Below are positions 18,134-27,533 of a DNA stretch of 64,000 nt, one piece after another. The DNA lies in the NCBI RefSeq assembly GCF_004571025.1, contig NZ_SPQT01000016.1, positions 124,001 to 188,000 of the forward strand, written 5' to 3'. Origin of the DNA: Bradyrhizobium niftali. GTDB taxonomy: Bacteria; Pseudomonadota; Alphaproteobacteria; Rhizobiales; Xanthobacteraceae. Every line of letters begins with the position of its first letter. The first letter of the stretch is position 1. The notes beneath the pieces were generated by a model that worked only from the letters and a program-made list of their open reading frames with translations, was not told where the DNA came from and did no database searches. The position numbers and the translations under genes are program-made.

Positions 18134-19723
18134 ATGACCAAGCCCAAAGTTCTCATTTCCGACGCGCTCTCGCCCGCTGCCGTGCAGATCTTCAAGGATC
18201 GCGGCGTCGAGGTCGACTTCCAGCCCAATCTCGGCAAGGACAAGGACAAGCTCGCCGAGATCATCGGCAATTACGACGGCCTTGCGATCCGCTCCGCAAC
18301 CAAGGCGACCGCCAAGATCCTCGAGAAGGCGACCAACCTCAAGGTGATCGGCCGCGCCGGCATCGGCGTCGACAACGTCGAGATCCCCGCCGCCACGGCC
18401 AAGGGCATCATCGTGATGAACACGCCGTTCGGCAATTCGATCACGACCGCCGAGCACGCCATCACCCTGATGCTGGCGCTCGCCCGCGAGATCCCGCAGG
18501 CCGACGCCTCGACCCAGGCCGGCAAGTGGGAGAAGAACCGCTTCATGGGCGTCGAGATCACCGGCAAGGTGCTCGGCGTGGTCGGCTGCGGCAACATCGG
18601 CTCGATCGTCGCCGACCGCGCGCTCGGCCTGCGCATGAAGGTGGTCGCGTTCGATCCGTTCCTGTCGCCGGAGCGCGCCAAGGACATCGGCGTCGAGAAG
18701 GTCGATCTCGACGACCTGCTCAAGCGCGCCGACTTCATCACACTGCACACTCCGCTCACCGAGAAGACGAAGAACATCATCGATGCTGCCGCGATCGCCA
18801 AGATGAAGAAGGGCGTGCGGCTGATCAACTGCGCCCGCGGCGGCCTCGTCGACGAGCAGGCGGTGGTCGATGCGCTGAACTCCAAGCACATCGCCGGCGC
18901 CGCCTTCGACGTCTTCGTCGAGGAGCCCGCGAATGCCAACGTGCTGTTCGGCCATCCCAACGTGATCTGCACGCCGCATCTCGGCGCCTCCACCACCGAA
19001 GCGCAGGAGAACGTCGCGCTCCAGGTCGCCGAGCAGATGTCGGACTATCTGCTCACCGGCGCGATCTCGAACGCGGTCAACTTCCCCTCGATCACGGCTG
19101 AAGAAGCGCCGAGGCTGAAGCCGTTCATCGCGCTCGCCGAGAAGCTCGGCTCGTTCGCCGGCCAGCTCACCGAGAGCGGCATCCTCAAGGTCGAGATCAC
19201 CTATGAGGGGCATGTCGCCGAGATGAAGATCAAGGCGATCACCTCCGCCGTGCTGTCGGGCCTGCTGCGGCCGATGCTGGGCGAGGTCAACGTGGTGTCC
19301 GCGCCCGTCGTCGCCAAGGAGCGCGGCATGGTGGTGGACGAGATCGTGCGCGCCGCGCAGAGCGACTATGAGAGCCTGATCACCGTCACGGTCGCGACCG
19401 AACGCCAGGAGCGCTCGGTCTCCGGCACCGTGTACCATGACGGCAAGCCGCGATTGGTTGACGTCAAGGGCATCCGCGTCGACGCCGAGTTCGGCAAGTC
19501 GATGATCTACGTGACCAACGAGGACAAGCCGGGCTTCATCGGCGCGTTCGCGAGCCTGCTCGGCGACGCTAAGCTCAACATCGCGACCTTCCATCTCGGC
19601 CGCGTCAAGCAGGGCGGCGACGCCATCGCGCTGGTCGAGGTCGACGGCGCGGTGCCGGCCGACGTGCTCGCCAAGGTGCTGGCCCTGCCGCAGGTCAAGC
19701 AGGCCAAGGCGCTGACGTTTTAA
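18134..19723 (+). CDS. serA: D-3-phosphoglycerate dehydrogenase
   Basis: Cytoplasmic enzyme of 529 residues that oxidises 3-phosphoglycerate with NAD in the first committed step of serine synthesis. Order of domains: substrate/catalytic halves (1-310), with the NAD loop VVGCGNIGSIVADRAL near 150, catalytic arginine in NCARGGLVDE, glutamate in VFVEEPA and histidine in CTPHLGAST; an intervening ASB domain (about 320-450); and a C-terminal ACT domain from IYVTNEDKPGFIGAF. This is the long type 1 form, in which serine feedback is commonly mediated by ACT/ASB. ATG 18134 matches the family start MTKPKVLISD. Confidence 0.97.
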   Translation: MTKPKVLISDALSPAAVQIFKDRGVEVDFQPNLGKDKDKLAEIIGNYDGLAIRSATKATAKILEKATNLKVIGRAGIGVDNVEIPAATAKGIIVMNTPFGNSITTAEHAITLMLALAREIPQADASTQAGKWEKNRFMGVEITGKVLGVVGCGNIGSIVADRALGLRMKVVAFDPFLSPERAKDIGVEKVDLDDLLKRADFITLHTPLTEKTKNIIDAAAIAKMKKGVRLINCARGGLVDEQAVVDALNSKHIAGAAFDVFVEEPANANVLFGHPNVICTPHLGASTTEAQENVALQVAEQMSDYLLTGAISNAVNFPSITAEEAPRLKPFIALAEKLGSFAGQLTESGILKVEITYEGHVAEMKIKAITSAVLSGLLRPMLGEVNVVSAPVVAKERGMVVDEIVRAAQSDYESLITVTVATERQERSVSGTVYHDGKPRLVDVKGIRVDAEFGKSMIYVTNEDKPGFIGAFASLLGDAKLNIATFHLGRVKQGGDAIALVEVDGAVPADVLAKVLALPQVKQAKALTF

Positions 19724-19742
19724 TCGCGCTCTCGCCACTTGC

Positions 19743-19828
19743 CGTCATGGCCGGGCTTGACCCGGCCATCCACGCCTTGCCGCTCGGCACGAAGAACGTG
19801 GATGCCCGGGACAAGCCCGGGCATGACG
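19743..19828. repeat. Palindromic repeat, GTCATGGCCGGGCTTnACCCGGCCAT family (copy 2)
   Basis: The first hairpin is nearly identical to the one at 18028. It is followed by GATGCCCGGG-ACAAG-CCCGGGCATGACG. It lies 20 bases after serA. Confidence 0.75.
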
Positions 19829-19891
19829 CGTGGATAGAGCGGGGCGCGCGCCCCCGGAATGACGCGTATCATATATTCCGACCCGCGGAAC

Positions 19892-19926
19892 AACGCCGCC
19901 TCCCTCACCGGAGGCGGCGTTTTTAT
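19892..19926 (+). terminator. Rho-independent terminator after serA
   Basis: Stem AACGCCGCCTCC / GGAGGCGGCGTT with a six-base loop, followed by a T-run (TTTTTATTT). Confidence 0.85.
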
Positions 19927-20006
19927 TTCTCCCGCAGCCTGCCGACTTTGTGTACCAATGGCGACCAGGACGCTCCGTTCAAAATTGTTCGACAAGGGAG
20001 AAAACA

Positions 20007-21179
20007 ATGCGTGAAGCCGTCATCGTTTCCTATGCGCGCACGGGCCTCGCGAAATCCGGCCGCGGCGGGTTCAACATCACGCCGCCGATGTCGCTCGCGG
20101 CCCATGCCATCCACCACGCGGTCGATCGCGCCGGCGTCGAGAAGGACTATGTCGAGGACTGCTACCTCGGCAATTGCGCCCACGGCGCGCCGAACATCGG
20201 CCGCCAGGCCGCGCTGCTCGCCGGCCTGCCGAAGACCACCGCCGGCGTCTCGGTCAACCGCTTCTGCTCCTCCGGGCTGCAGACCATCGCGATGGCCGCC
20301 AACTCGATCCGCTCCGACGGCGCCGACTGCATCGTCGCCGGCGGCGTCGAGAGCATCTCGATGCCGGGCGGCGGCACGCCGAAGGAATCGATCGACCCGG
20401 AGCTGCTCAAGGTCGCGCCTGATATCTTCATGGCGATGATCGACACCGCCGACATCGTCGCCGAGCGCTACAAGCTCAGCCGCGAATACCAGGACGAGTT
20501 CTCGCTGGAATCGCAGCGCCGCATGGCCGCGGCCCAGCAGGCGAACAAGTTCAAGGACGAGATCGTCCCGATGAAGTCGAAGATGAAGGTCGTCGACAAG
20601 CAGACCAAGGCCGAGAGCATCGTCGACTACGTCGTCGACCGCGACGAGTGCAACCGGCCCGAGACCACGATGGAAGGCCTTGCCAAGCTCGAGCCCGTGA
20701 AGGGGCCCGGCAAGTTCGTCACCGCCGGCAATGCCAGCCAGCTCTCGGACGGCGCCGCCGCCGTGGTGCTGATGGAAGCCAAGGACGCCGAGAAGCGCGG
20801 CCTCAAGCCGCTCGGCCGCTTCGTCGCCTGGGCGACCGCCGGCTGCGAGCCCGACGAGATGGGCATCGGACCGGTGTTCGCGATCCCGAAGCTGCTCAAG
20901 CGCACCGGCCTCAAGATCGACGACATCGATCTGTGGGAGCTCAACGAGGCCTTCGCCAGCCAGTGCCTGTATTGCCGCGACCAGCTCGGCATCGATCCCG
21001 CCAAGTACAACGTCAACGGCGGCTCGATCGCGATCGGCCATCCCTTCGGCATGACCGGCGCACGTCTCACCGGCCACCTGCTCCAGGAAGGCGCGCGGCG
21101 CAAGGCGAAGTGGGGTGTGGTGACGATGTGCATTGGCGGCGGCCAGGGCGGCGCCGGCCTGTTCGAGATCTACAGCTGA
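20007..21179 (+). CDS. Acetyl-CoA C-acyltransferase (thiolase)
   Basis: Cytoplasmic thiolase of 390 residues, which cleaves 3-ketoacyl-CoA or condenses two acyl-CoAs. The acyl-carrying cysteine is C87 in NRFCSSGLQ. The GGSIAIGHPFGMTGAR motif carries the active histidine and CIGGGQGGAGLFE the second cysteine. The start MREAVIVSYART at ATG 20007 follows GGGAGA and fits the family. Degradative FadA/PaaJ-type use is more likely than PhbA-type because of PFGMTGAR instead of the biosynthetic pattern, but this is not certain. It is a single gene with its own terminator, so it is not in a fad operon here. Confidence 0.92.
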   Translation: MREAVIVSYARTGLAKSGRGGFNITPPMSLAAHAIHHAVDRAGVEKDYVEDCYLGNCAHGAPNIGRQAALLAGLPKTTAGVSVNRFCSSGLQTIAMAANSIRSDGADCIVAGGVESISMPGGGTPKESIDPELLKVAPDIFMAMIDTADIVAERYKLSREYQDEFSLESQRRMAAAQQANKFKDEIVPMKSKMKVVDKQTKAESIVDYVVDRDECNRPETTMEGLAKLEPVKGPGKFVTAGNASQLSDGAAAVVLMEAKDAEKRGLKPLGRFVAWATAGCEPDEMGIGPVFAIPKLLKRTGLKIDDIDLWELNEAFASQCLYCRDQLGIDPAKYNVNGGSIAIGHPFGMTGARLTGHLLQEGARRKAKWGVVTMCIGGGQGGAGLFEIYS

Positions 21180-21199
21180 GGCGAAGCGAGATGAATGCG

Positions 21200-21230
21200 A
21201 AAGGGCACGGCGCGCGCCGTGCCCTTTTTG
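21200..21230 (+). terminator. Rho-independent terminator of the thiolase gene
   Basis: The near-perfect palindrome AAAGGGCACGGCG-CGCGCCGTGCCCTTT is followed by five T residues. Confidence 0.9.
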
Positions 21231-21267
21231 TTTAGGTTCGCGCCCCAGGCTTATTCGCGCGCCTAAA

Positions 21268-21292
21268 GGAAATCTTTGGCTCGCAAAGCGTT
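21268..21292 (+). promoter_or_regulatory. Sigma-EcfG-like promoter (one mismatch)
   Basis: GGAAA-N16-CGTT, with one mismatch to GGAAC-N16/17-CGTT. It ends 32 bases before the start codon of the gene at 21325. Confidence 0.4.
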
Positions 21293-21324
21293 GAGCGCGA
21301 CGGGGCAGATGGAGGAGAACGCTC

Positions 21325-21726
21325 ATGCGCTCAACAATGGCAGCAATCCTTATGACGGTCCCGCTCATAGCGGCGCCGGCGATGGCGCAGCAGGCGGCGC
21401 CGAACCAGAACTTGCAGAGTGAGGCCGACAAGGGCATTAAGACGCAGAACTCGGGCGCCTCGGGTTATGTCGGCGAGCAGGACAAGCCCGGCTCGGCCGC
21501 GAACATGCCGGGAGATCGCGCCAACGACGCCAGTGGCGCTGCCACCTCGCCCAGCGCGCAGAATTCAGGGGCGGGCATCGCGGGAGCCCCGGGCAACAAG
21601 AACGGCCCGCCCGCGCATACCGGAACCGTCGGCTCGAGCTCGCAAAACATGTCGGTGCAGGAGCAGGATCCCTCGAACGTCAAGGGCCTGCCCGGCAACA
21701 AGAGCGGCCCGCCAGCCAAGCGCTAG
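21325..21726 (+). CDS. Exported low-complexity protein with PGNKxGPPA repeats
   Basis: Protein of 133 residues with a signal peptide ending APAMAQQAAP. The mature part is disordered-looking, rich in Gly, Ala, Asn, Pro and Ser. It holds two copies of a short motif, APGNKNGPPAH near 90 and LPGNKSGPPAK at the end. There are no cysteines, membrane spans or enzyme motifs. It is a single gene with a possible general-stress promoter in front. Function unknown; a hydrophilin-like periplasmic role would fit the composition, which is inference only. Confidence 0.7.
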   Translation: MRSTMAAILMTVPLIAAPAMAQQAAPNQNLQSEADKGIKTQNSGASGYVGEQDKPGSAANMPGDRANDASGAATSPSAQNSGAGIAGAPGNKNGPPAHTGTVGSSSQNMSVQEQDPSNVKGLPGNKSGPPAKR

Positions 21727-22006
21727 CTGAGTCCGGCAACGGTCCTCTGCACGCTAACAATCGTCGCGCGAGCGGCATCGCTCGCGCAGGCGTTAAGCGT
21801 CCTGCTTTTTTCGTTGCGGAACCAGTGCGACGAAACTATATAGACGCCGTCGGAAAAGGCAGATTTGGTCTGGTAAGCCCAAATCCTTTCGGTAACGAAA
21901 GCTCTGGTCTTTGGCCTTGTGCACGAGATCCCCACGACGAACCGCGGGCGCCACGCAGGCGCTCAACCGTTCGTCCGTGTGATCCTTGCCGCGCTGGGAA
22001 CGCTCC

Positions 22007-22021
22007 GGTCGAACATCGACC
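22007..22021. promoter_or_regulatory. Small inverted repeat just before the monooxygenase ribosome site
   Basis: GGTCGA-ACA-TCGACC is a perfect 6-3-6 palindrome three bases before AGGAG. It could be an operator or a leader hairpin. The rest of the 21727-22034 gap shows no gene. Confidence 0.3.
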
Positions 22022-22034
22022 ACAGGAGCGTCTC

Positions 22035-23585
22035 ATGCAAACCCAATCCACTGATATCTACGACGTCATCATCGCCGGTGCCGGCCCCGTCGGCCTGTTT
22101 CTCGCGTGCGAGCTGCGGCTTGCCGGCCTCTCGGTGCTGGTGCTGGAGCAAGCGCAGGATCCGCACTCTGCGCTGAAGCGACTGCCGTTCGGGCTGCGCG
22201 GCCTTTCGACCCCGACAACCGAGGCCTTTCACCGGCGTGGCTTGCTGGACGAGATCGTCGCCGCGCAGCGCACGAAGTCAGGCGCGATCAGGAGTGCTGC
22301 ACACTGGATGCAGCAGGCGCGACGGCCCGCAGGTCATTTCGCCGGCATCCAGTTCTATCACGACGACGTCGATGCCGCGCGATGGCCCTGGCGCCTGCCG
22401 ACGCCGGCCGATGCCAGCGTCGCCGTCAATATGGAAACGCTCGAAACGGTCTTGGCCGCGCGTGCAAACAGTATGGGCGTCGAGCTCCGGCGCGGTTTTG
22501 GCGTCATCGCCATTGACGCTTCAGACGACGACGTGACCGTGCAAGCGGCCGGCGAGACGTTTCGGGGGCGCTGGCTCGTCGGCTGCGACGGCGGCCGCAG
22601 CACGGTGCGCAAGAAGAGCGGCTTCGACTTCGTCGGCACCGACCCCGAATTCACCGGCTATTCCATCGAGGTCGAGCTGGCCGATCCGGAGAAACTCAGC
22701 CCCGGCCGCAACTACACGCCGACGGGCGTGTACACCTATGCGCAGCCAAGCACGATCGCGATGGTCGATTTCGACGGCGGCGCGTTCCACCGCACTGCGC
22801 CGATGACAATAGACCATGTGCAGAGCGTCCTGCGACGTGTTGCCTGCACTGATGTCACCATCACCGCGCTCCACCTGGCCGCCACCTGGACGGACCGGGC
22901 TCGTCAGGCCACAACCTATCGCAAGGGGCGCGTGCTGCTCGCGGGCGATGCCGCCCACACCCATTCGCCGCTGGGCGGCCAGGGTCTCAATCTCGGTCTT
23001 GGCGATGCGATGAACCTGGGCTGGAAGCTGGCTGCCACGATCCGCGGCCACGCGCCGGCAAATCTGCTTGATACTTATTCGCATGAGCGGCATCCCGTCG
23101 GCGCGCATATCCTCGACTGGTCGCGCGCGCAGGTCGCGATCATGCGGCCGACGCCGAGTGCCCGCGCGCTCCAGGCCATCATGCGCGATCTCATCGCGAC
23201 GCGGGACGGCGCGACTTATGTCGCGGAACGCGTCCGCGGTGTCTCGCTCCGTTGCGATCTTGGCGGCAGCCATCCGCTCGTGGGACGGAGTGTTCCCGAT
23301 TTTGAACTCTCGGACGGTGCGACGATCGCAGGGCGCCTCAGGCCGGGGAAAGGCGTATTGCTGGACTTCGACGCGCGCGCATCGCTTCGAGCGCTTGCAA
23401 GCCGCTGGGGTGATCGGATCGCCTATTTTGCAAGTCAGCCCAGGGATCGGCTGGGCTTGAGCGCTGTGTTGGTGCGCCCCGACGGCGTTGTCGCGTGGGC
23501 CAGCGACGGCGCAACTGATGACGACGAAGCAGCCCAGGCCACGTCGCGCTGGTTCGGCGAACCCACGGCGCGCGGATGTCCCTGA
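22035..23585 (+). CDS. FAD-dependent aromatic monooxygenase (PheA/TfdB type)
   Basis: Flavoprotein hydroxylase of 516 residues. The FAD dinucleotide loop is DVIIAGAGPVGLFLACELRLAGL at 9-31, the DG motif WLVGCDGGRSTVRKKSG is near 178-195, and the GD motif is VLLAGDAAHTHSPLGGQGLNLGLGDAMNLGWKL. A C-terminal thioredoxin-like domain follows (VPDFELSDG.., LLDFDARASL), as in phenol and polyketide hydroxylases and the rifampicin monooxygenases. It uses NAD(P)H and O2 to hydroxylate an aromatic compound, identity unknown. ATG 22035 is chosen because the flavin domain begins there and AGGAG precedes it. No regulator is adjacent. Confidence 0.9.
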   Translation: MQTQSTDIYDVIIAGAGPVGLFLACELRLAGLSVLVLEQAQDPHSALKRLPFGLRGLSTPTTEAFHRRGLLDEIVAAQRTKSGAIRSAAHWMQQARRPAGHFAGIQFYHDDVDAARWPWRLPTPADASVAVNMETLETVLAARANSMGVELRRGFGVIAIDASDDDVTVQAAGETFRGRWLVGCDGGRSTVRKKSGFDFVGTDPEFTGYSIEVELADPEKLSPGRNYTPTGVYTYAQPSTIAMVDFDGGAFHRTAPMTIDHVQSVLRRVACTDVTITALHLAATWTDRARQATTYRKGRVLLAGDAAHTHSPLGGQGLNLGLGDAMNLGWKLAATIRGHAPANLLDTYSHERHPVGAHILDWSRAQVAIMRPTPSARALQAIMRDLIATRDGATYVAERVRGVSLRCDLGGSHPLVGRSVPDFELSDGATIAGRLRPGKGVLLDFDARASLRALASRWGDRIAYFASQPRDRLGLSAVLVRPDGVVAWASDGATDDDEAAQATSRWFGEPTARGCP

Positions 23586-23636
23586 TCCCTGCCGTGCACT
23601 CCTGCGTGCATTGTGTCACAATACACGTAGTCTTAG

Positions 23637-23774
23637 GTGCCCGCTCGCGTCAGCGAATTGTCGCGCGCGGCCGCGCGCATCGGCGACGTGGTCGAGCTGA
23701 TCAACGCGATCGCGGGCCAGACCAACCTCAAGCTCGAGGTCAGCAGGTTCTTGGACACCGTCCGCGCGGCGTGA
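23637..23774 (+). pseudogene. Chemoreceptor (MCP) remnant: signalling tip fused to C-terminus
   Basis: The 45-residue frame contains AARIGDVVELINAIAGQTNL, which is the conserved hairpin-tip segment of methyl-accepting chemotaxis proteins. It then jumps directly to KLEVSRFLDTVRAA and a stop, which resembles the C-terminal end of Bradyrhizobium chemoreceptors. The intervening LALNATIEAARAG part and the whole sensor half are missing. A TAG stop lies directly before the GTG. This is a decayed gene with an internal deletion. Confidence 0.75.
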
Positions 23775-23827
23775 GGTTGCGTGCGTTGGACTTTCGCGAG
23801 GAGGCTGAGGAGCAGCGTCTTTGCGGC

Positions 23828-23940
23828 CCATCCTTCGAGACGCCCGCTTTGGCGGGCTCCTCAGGTGAGGTCTTGTTCCGCGGTGGGATTTTAAATCCTC
23901 ATGGTGAGGAGCGCCGCCTTACGGCGCGTCTCGAACCATG
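23828..23940. repeat. Dispersed repeat, CCATCCTTCGAGACGCCCGC family (copy 2)
   Basis: Same block order as at 11786: CCATCCTTCGAGACGCCCGC, a GCCCGC-TTT-GGCGGGC hairpin, CTCATGGTGAGGAG, and a GTCTCGAACCATG end that is nearly the complement of the beginning. Confidence 0.7.
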
Positions 23941-23964
23941 AAGGCCGAACTCGTCCCGCCGCCC

Positions 23965-26900
23965 TCAAGCCCGCGCCAGCGCGGGTGCGAACACCACTTC
24001 GATCAGCGTGCCCTGGCCTGCGCTCTTGATGTTGAAGCGGGCGCGGTTGGCTTCGACCAGCGCCTTGGTCAGCGACAGGCTCAGCGCCGAATTGTCCGCG
24101 GCATCGCCCGGCGGCGGGGTGCGGAACGGCTCCATCGCGGCCGCGACCTCGCGCTCGGACAGGCCATGGCCGGTGTCGCGGATGCGAAGGGCGATCTCGC
24201 CGCGATCGGTGAGCGCGGTCGAGACGATGACCTGGCCGCCGGCGCTGGCAAGCCGGATCGAGTTCGAGATCAGGTTCATGGTGATCTGCCGCATCGCGCG
24301 CGCGTCCACCGTCACCTGCGGCAGCGCATGGGCGAGCGAGGTGCGGATGATGATGCGTTCGCGGTTGGCCTGCGGCTGCATCACGACGACGCAAGCCTCG
24401 ACCAAATCGTTGAGGTTGAGGTTGGCGAAGTCGAGGTCGAGCTTGCCGGTCTCGATCCGCGACAGCTCCGAGAGGTCGTCGATGATCGCGATGACGCGCT
24501 CGCCGGAGGCGCGGATGTCCTTCATGTATTCGCCGTAGCGCTCGTTGCCGAGCGCGCCGAAGCGTTCGGAGATCATCACCTCGGCAAAGCCGATGATGGC
24601 GTTGAGCGGCGTGCGGATCTCGTGGCTGATCCGCGCCAGCATGTCGGCCTTGGCGTTCGCCGCGCCGTCGACGAGACGGCGGGCCTGCGTCAACTCGCTC
24701 TCGCCCTTCTTGCTCTGGGAGAGGTCGCGGAACACGGCGAAGAAGTTCGGGCCGTCGGGCCTGGTGCGGCCCATGATCATCGCGAGCGGAATGACGCCGC
24801 CCTTCTTCTCGCGCCCCAGCACCTCGCGGCCGTGGTCGAGCAGGCTCGAAATGTCCTGGCTCTTGATGCTTTCGAGATAGTCGGCGACGACCTGCTGGCT
24901 CTCCGGCGCGAACAGCGTCACCAAATTCTGCTCGAGCAGCGCTTCGCCGTCGTAGCCGAACAGCGCCTCGGCGCTGCGGTTGCAGACGTGGATGTTGCCT
25001 TCGGCATCGAACATCACGATGCCCTCGGCGGTGGTGTCGAGGATCGCGGCGAGATCCTCGGCGTCGGCATCGCCGGCCTGGGATTCGAGCTCGGAGGCGT
25101 AGGGGAAGGACTCCTCGACAAGAGGCTCGGCGACAAGAGGCGCGGCGGCAACGGGCTCGGCGGCAACGGGCGGCGCGGCGACAGGCTCGGCAACCGCGGG
25201 CGCAGCCGCAACAGGTGCAGGATTGGGCAGCGCGCAGATCAGCGCATGCGCGCTCTCGCCGTCCCAGTCGATCGTGTGCAGATGCGCCTCGGTGGTCGGC
25301 AGCGGCTCCTCGCCATTGGCAAGCGTCGCGCTGATCGTCACCGGCGTGCCGCCTTGCGAGGTGCTGCTGGCGGTCGACACGCCCGGCTCGACATAGAGCG
25401 CATCGAGCCCGCCGGCATGCTCCAGCGCGCTCACGCTGGCATGGCCCATGCGCGCGAGGAATGCCGGGTTGGCGTAGAGCAGGCGGTCGAGGCGATAGAT
25501 CAAAATGCCCGTCGGCAGCAGGTCGAGCAGCGCGCGGTCGCGCATGCTGTGGCCGCGCGCCGGCGGCGCCGGCTCGGTCAGCCATTCGGCCGGCGTGTGC
25601 GGCGCCTCCGGCGCCTCGATCGGCGGTTCGGGTGCGGTCTCCGCCGCAGGCTCGGTCGCGCTGGCTGAGATCGTCTCCCGCTCGCGTTCGAGGCGCTCGG
25701 ACAATTGCCGGGCGAGCTCGTTGAACGCGCTGTTCTCGATCGGCGTCAGCGTCGGCGATCTGGCATCGCCGGGCGGGCGGAACGGCACGACGTTGGGGGG
25801 CGTTTCCACTGGCGTTTCCGGATCGGTTGGGTGTGAAGTCGCGTCGGGTGCGGGCAGTTCAGCTTCAGGTGCGGGCTCAGGCTCAGGCGTGGGCTCAGGC
25901 TCAGGTGCGGGCGGCTCGGCCGGCGGAGGCGGCGCCTCTGCCACGGGCTCCGGCTCGGGCTCGACGATGTCGGCGGGCAGGCGGTGCTGCGCGTGCGGTT
26001 CGGCGAGCTGCTCGAAGCGCCTCAGCGCATCGAGCCGGTTGAGGCCGTCGAGATCGCGGCAGACGCCAAAGCCCTTGAAGCCGGCGAAATTGCGCGCGTG
26101 GTCGTAGACCGGCAGGCCCGCGAGTTCGACCGGCAGATGCTCGCCGCCATCGGCCGGCCAGTTCACGGTGATCCCGGCCCAGGTGTCGTGGCTGGCCAGC
26201 GCCTGCGCCACGCGTCCCTCCGGGTCGAGCGAGAATTGCTCGGCGATCTCGCGCCAGGGGCGGCCGAAGCCGGCGGCCGTGCGCGCGCCCATCAGGCGGA
26301 TGAACTCGCCGGTTGCGAGCACGAAGCGGCCCTCTGCATCCATCTGCCAGAGGAAGCGCAGCGGATGCTGATGCGGCGCGGGCGTCTCTGTGGGACCCGA
26401 CGGCGGCTCGACCATGCCGGATGTGATCGGCGCGGCCTGCGGCGACACAATGGCTTGGGGGTGGTTTTCAACCGGAGTTTTGGGCGCGGCGTCGTCCGGT
26501 TCTTGGACAGTCTCTTGGACCGCTTCGTCGACGGCTTGCAGGGCTGCTGCGATCTCCGGCGCCGCCTCTTGCGCGGGCAGCTCGGCGATCGTCGCGGCTG
26601 GCGCGGGCGTTTCGGCCGGCTCGGCGAAGGCGTCGAAGAATGCGATGGTGACCGGCGCGTCGCTCGGCGGCGGCGCGTTCGGCGCCTCGGCGGCTTGCGG
26701 CGTGGATTGAGCCGGCGCCGCGGGCGTGACATCAGGCGTGCGCGCGGGCGCGGATGCCGCCGGCGCGGCATCGCTCGCCGCTGCCACCGGCGCGGCATCG
26801 CTCGGCGCTGCCGCTTGCGCGGCGGCCGGCTCGATCAGCGCGACCAGGCCGATATCGGCCCCGAGCCCAACCCGTTGCAGCACCATCTGGCCGATGCCGA

Positions 26901-27471
26901 TCGGCGTCTCGGCGCGGCCGCTGCGAAGCGCATCGCTGCGGGCCTGTTCGAGTCCGGCTTCGCCGAGATCGCGGAAGCCGAGCAGGGCGCGGGCGGCCTC
27001 GCTGGCGCCGACGAACATTCCGTCGGGCGCGAACGCCGCCATCGGCATCCTGGCGCCCGCAACGAGGCGATGCAGGCGCTCGACCAGCGGCATGGTGCGC
27101 ACCGATGGATCCATCGCGGTGACGAGCACGGCCTGGCCGCCATCGGCGAAGCTCAGCCGTGTGCAGGCGCAGGTCATCAGCATGCCGAGCCGGGCACCGA
27201 AGCCGCGCAGCCGTTCGAGCCTGACAGTGCCGTTCGCCGGCAGCTGGCGGGCGAGCCGGGCGACCTGGCGGCGATGGCTGTCAGCCGGGCCGAAAACCTT
27301 GTCCGCCAGCGCTGCGGCATGGGCCGCGCCGAAGAATTTTGCGCCGACCGGATTGGCCCACAGCACGCGCGTGCCGTCGACCGACCAGAGCCACGCGGGC
27401 AGCGGGGACGTCGCATGCACGGCCAGCCGGGGATCGCCCACGCCTCGCAACTGGAAATCCGAATGACTCAT
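23965..27471 (-). CDS. PAS-containing sensor histidine kinase, PdhS/PleC-like
   Basis: Protein of 1168 residues with no signal peptide or clear membrane span. N-terminal PAS-like segments start at PAWLWSVDGTRVLWANPVGAKFFG; then come long Ala/Pro/Glu-rich linkers (about 230-380 and 500-640), further PAS domains (FRLDRLLYANPAFLARMGH-like and IMFDAEGNIHVCNRSAEALFGYDG), and a HisKA box ISHEIRTPLNAIIGFAEVM. The ATPase part has NSIRLASAGGQVIV and DTGHGLSE. The kinase core, including ERFGALGNERYGEYMKDI and MQPQANRERIII, resembles PdhS, which controls cell division through DivK in Brucella. No receiver domain is attached. ATG 27471 is used; the frame extends 35 residues upstream without conservation. 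Confidence 0.87.
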   Translation of the reverse strand: MSHSDFQLRGVGDPRLAVHATSPLPAWLWSVDGTRVLWANPVGAKFFGAAHAAALADKVFGPADSHRRQVARLARQLPANGTVRLERLRGFGARLGMLMTCACTRLSFADGGQAVLVTAMDPSVRTMPLVERLHRLVAGARMPMAAFAPDGMFVGASEAARALLGFRDLGEAGLEQARSDALRSGRAETPIGIGQMVLQRVGLGADIGLVALIEPAAAQAAAPSDAAPVAAASDAAPAASAPARTPDVTPAAPAQSTPQAAEAPNAPPPSDAPVTIAFFDAFAEPAETPAPAATIAELPAQEAAPEIAAALQAVDEAVQETVQEPDDAAPKTPVENHPQAIVSPQAAPITSGMVEPPSGPTETPAPHQHPLRFLWQMDAEGRFVLATGEFIRLMGARTAAGFGRPWREIAEQFSLDPEGRVAQALASHDTWAGITVNWPADGGEHLPVELAGLPVYDHARNFAGFKGFGVCRDLDGLNRLDALRRFEQLAEPHAQHRLPADIVEPEPEPVAEAPPPPAEPPAPEPEPTPEPEPAPEAELPAPDATSHPTDPETPVETPPNVVPFRPPGDARSPTLTPIENSAFNELARQLSERLERERETISASATEPAAETAPEPPIEAPEAPHTPAEWLTEPAPPARGHSMRDRALLDLLPTGILIYRLDRLLYANPAFLARMGHASVSALEHAGGLDALYVEPGVSTASSTSQGGTPVTISATLANGEEPLPTTEAHLHTIDWDGESAHALICALPNPAPVAAAPAVAEPVAAPPVAAEPVAAAPLVAEPLVEESFPYASELESQAGDADAEDLAAILDTTAEGIVMFDAEGNIHVCNRSAEALFGYDGEALLEQNLVTLFAPESQQVVADYLESIKSQDISSLLDHGREVLGREKKGGVIPLAMIMGRTRPDGPNFFAVFRDLSQSKKGESELTQARRLVDGAANAKADMLARISHEIRTPLNAIIGFAEVMISERFGALGNERYGEYMKDIRASGERVIAIIDDLSELSRIETGKLDLDFANLNLNDLVEACVVVMQPQANRERIIIRTSLAHALPQVTVDARAMRQITMNLISNSIRLASAGGQVIVSTALTDRGEIALRIRDTGHGLSEREVAAAMEPFRTPPPGDAADNSALSLSLTKALVEANRARFNIKSAGQGTLIEVVFAPALARA

Positions 27472-27533
27472 CCAACCGGCTTTAGGTACTCGCTGACACG
27501 CGTCTGGTCGCAAGGCTGCCGGGAATGACAGCC

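Noticed and set aside
21811-21850. GGAAC at 21815 as a sigma-EcfG promoter for the monooxygenase
   Set aside because: No CGTT at 16 or 17 bases downstream.
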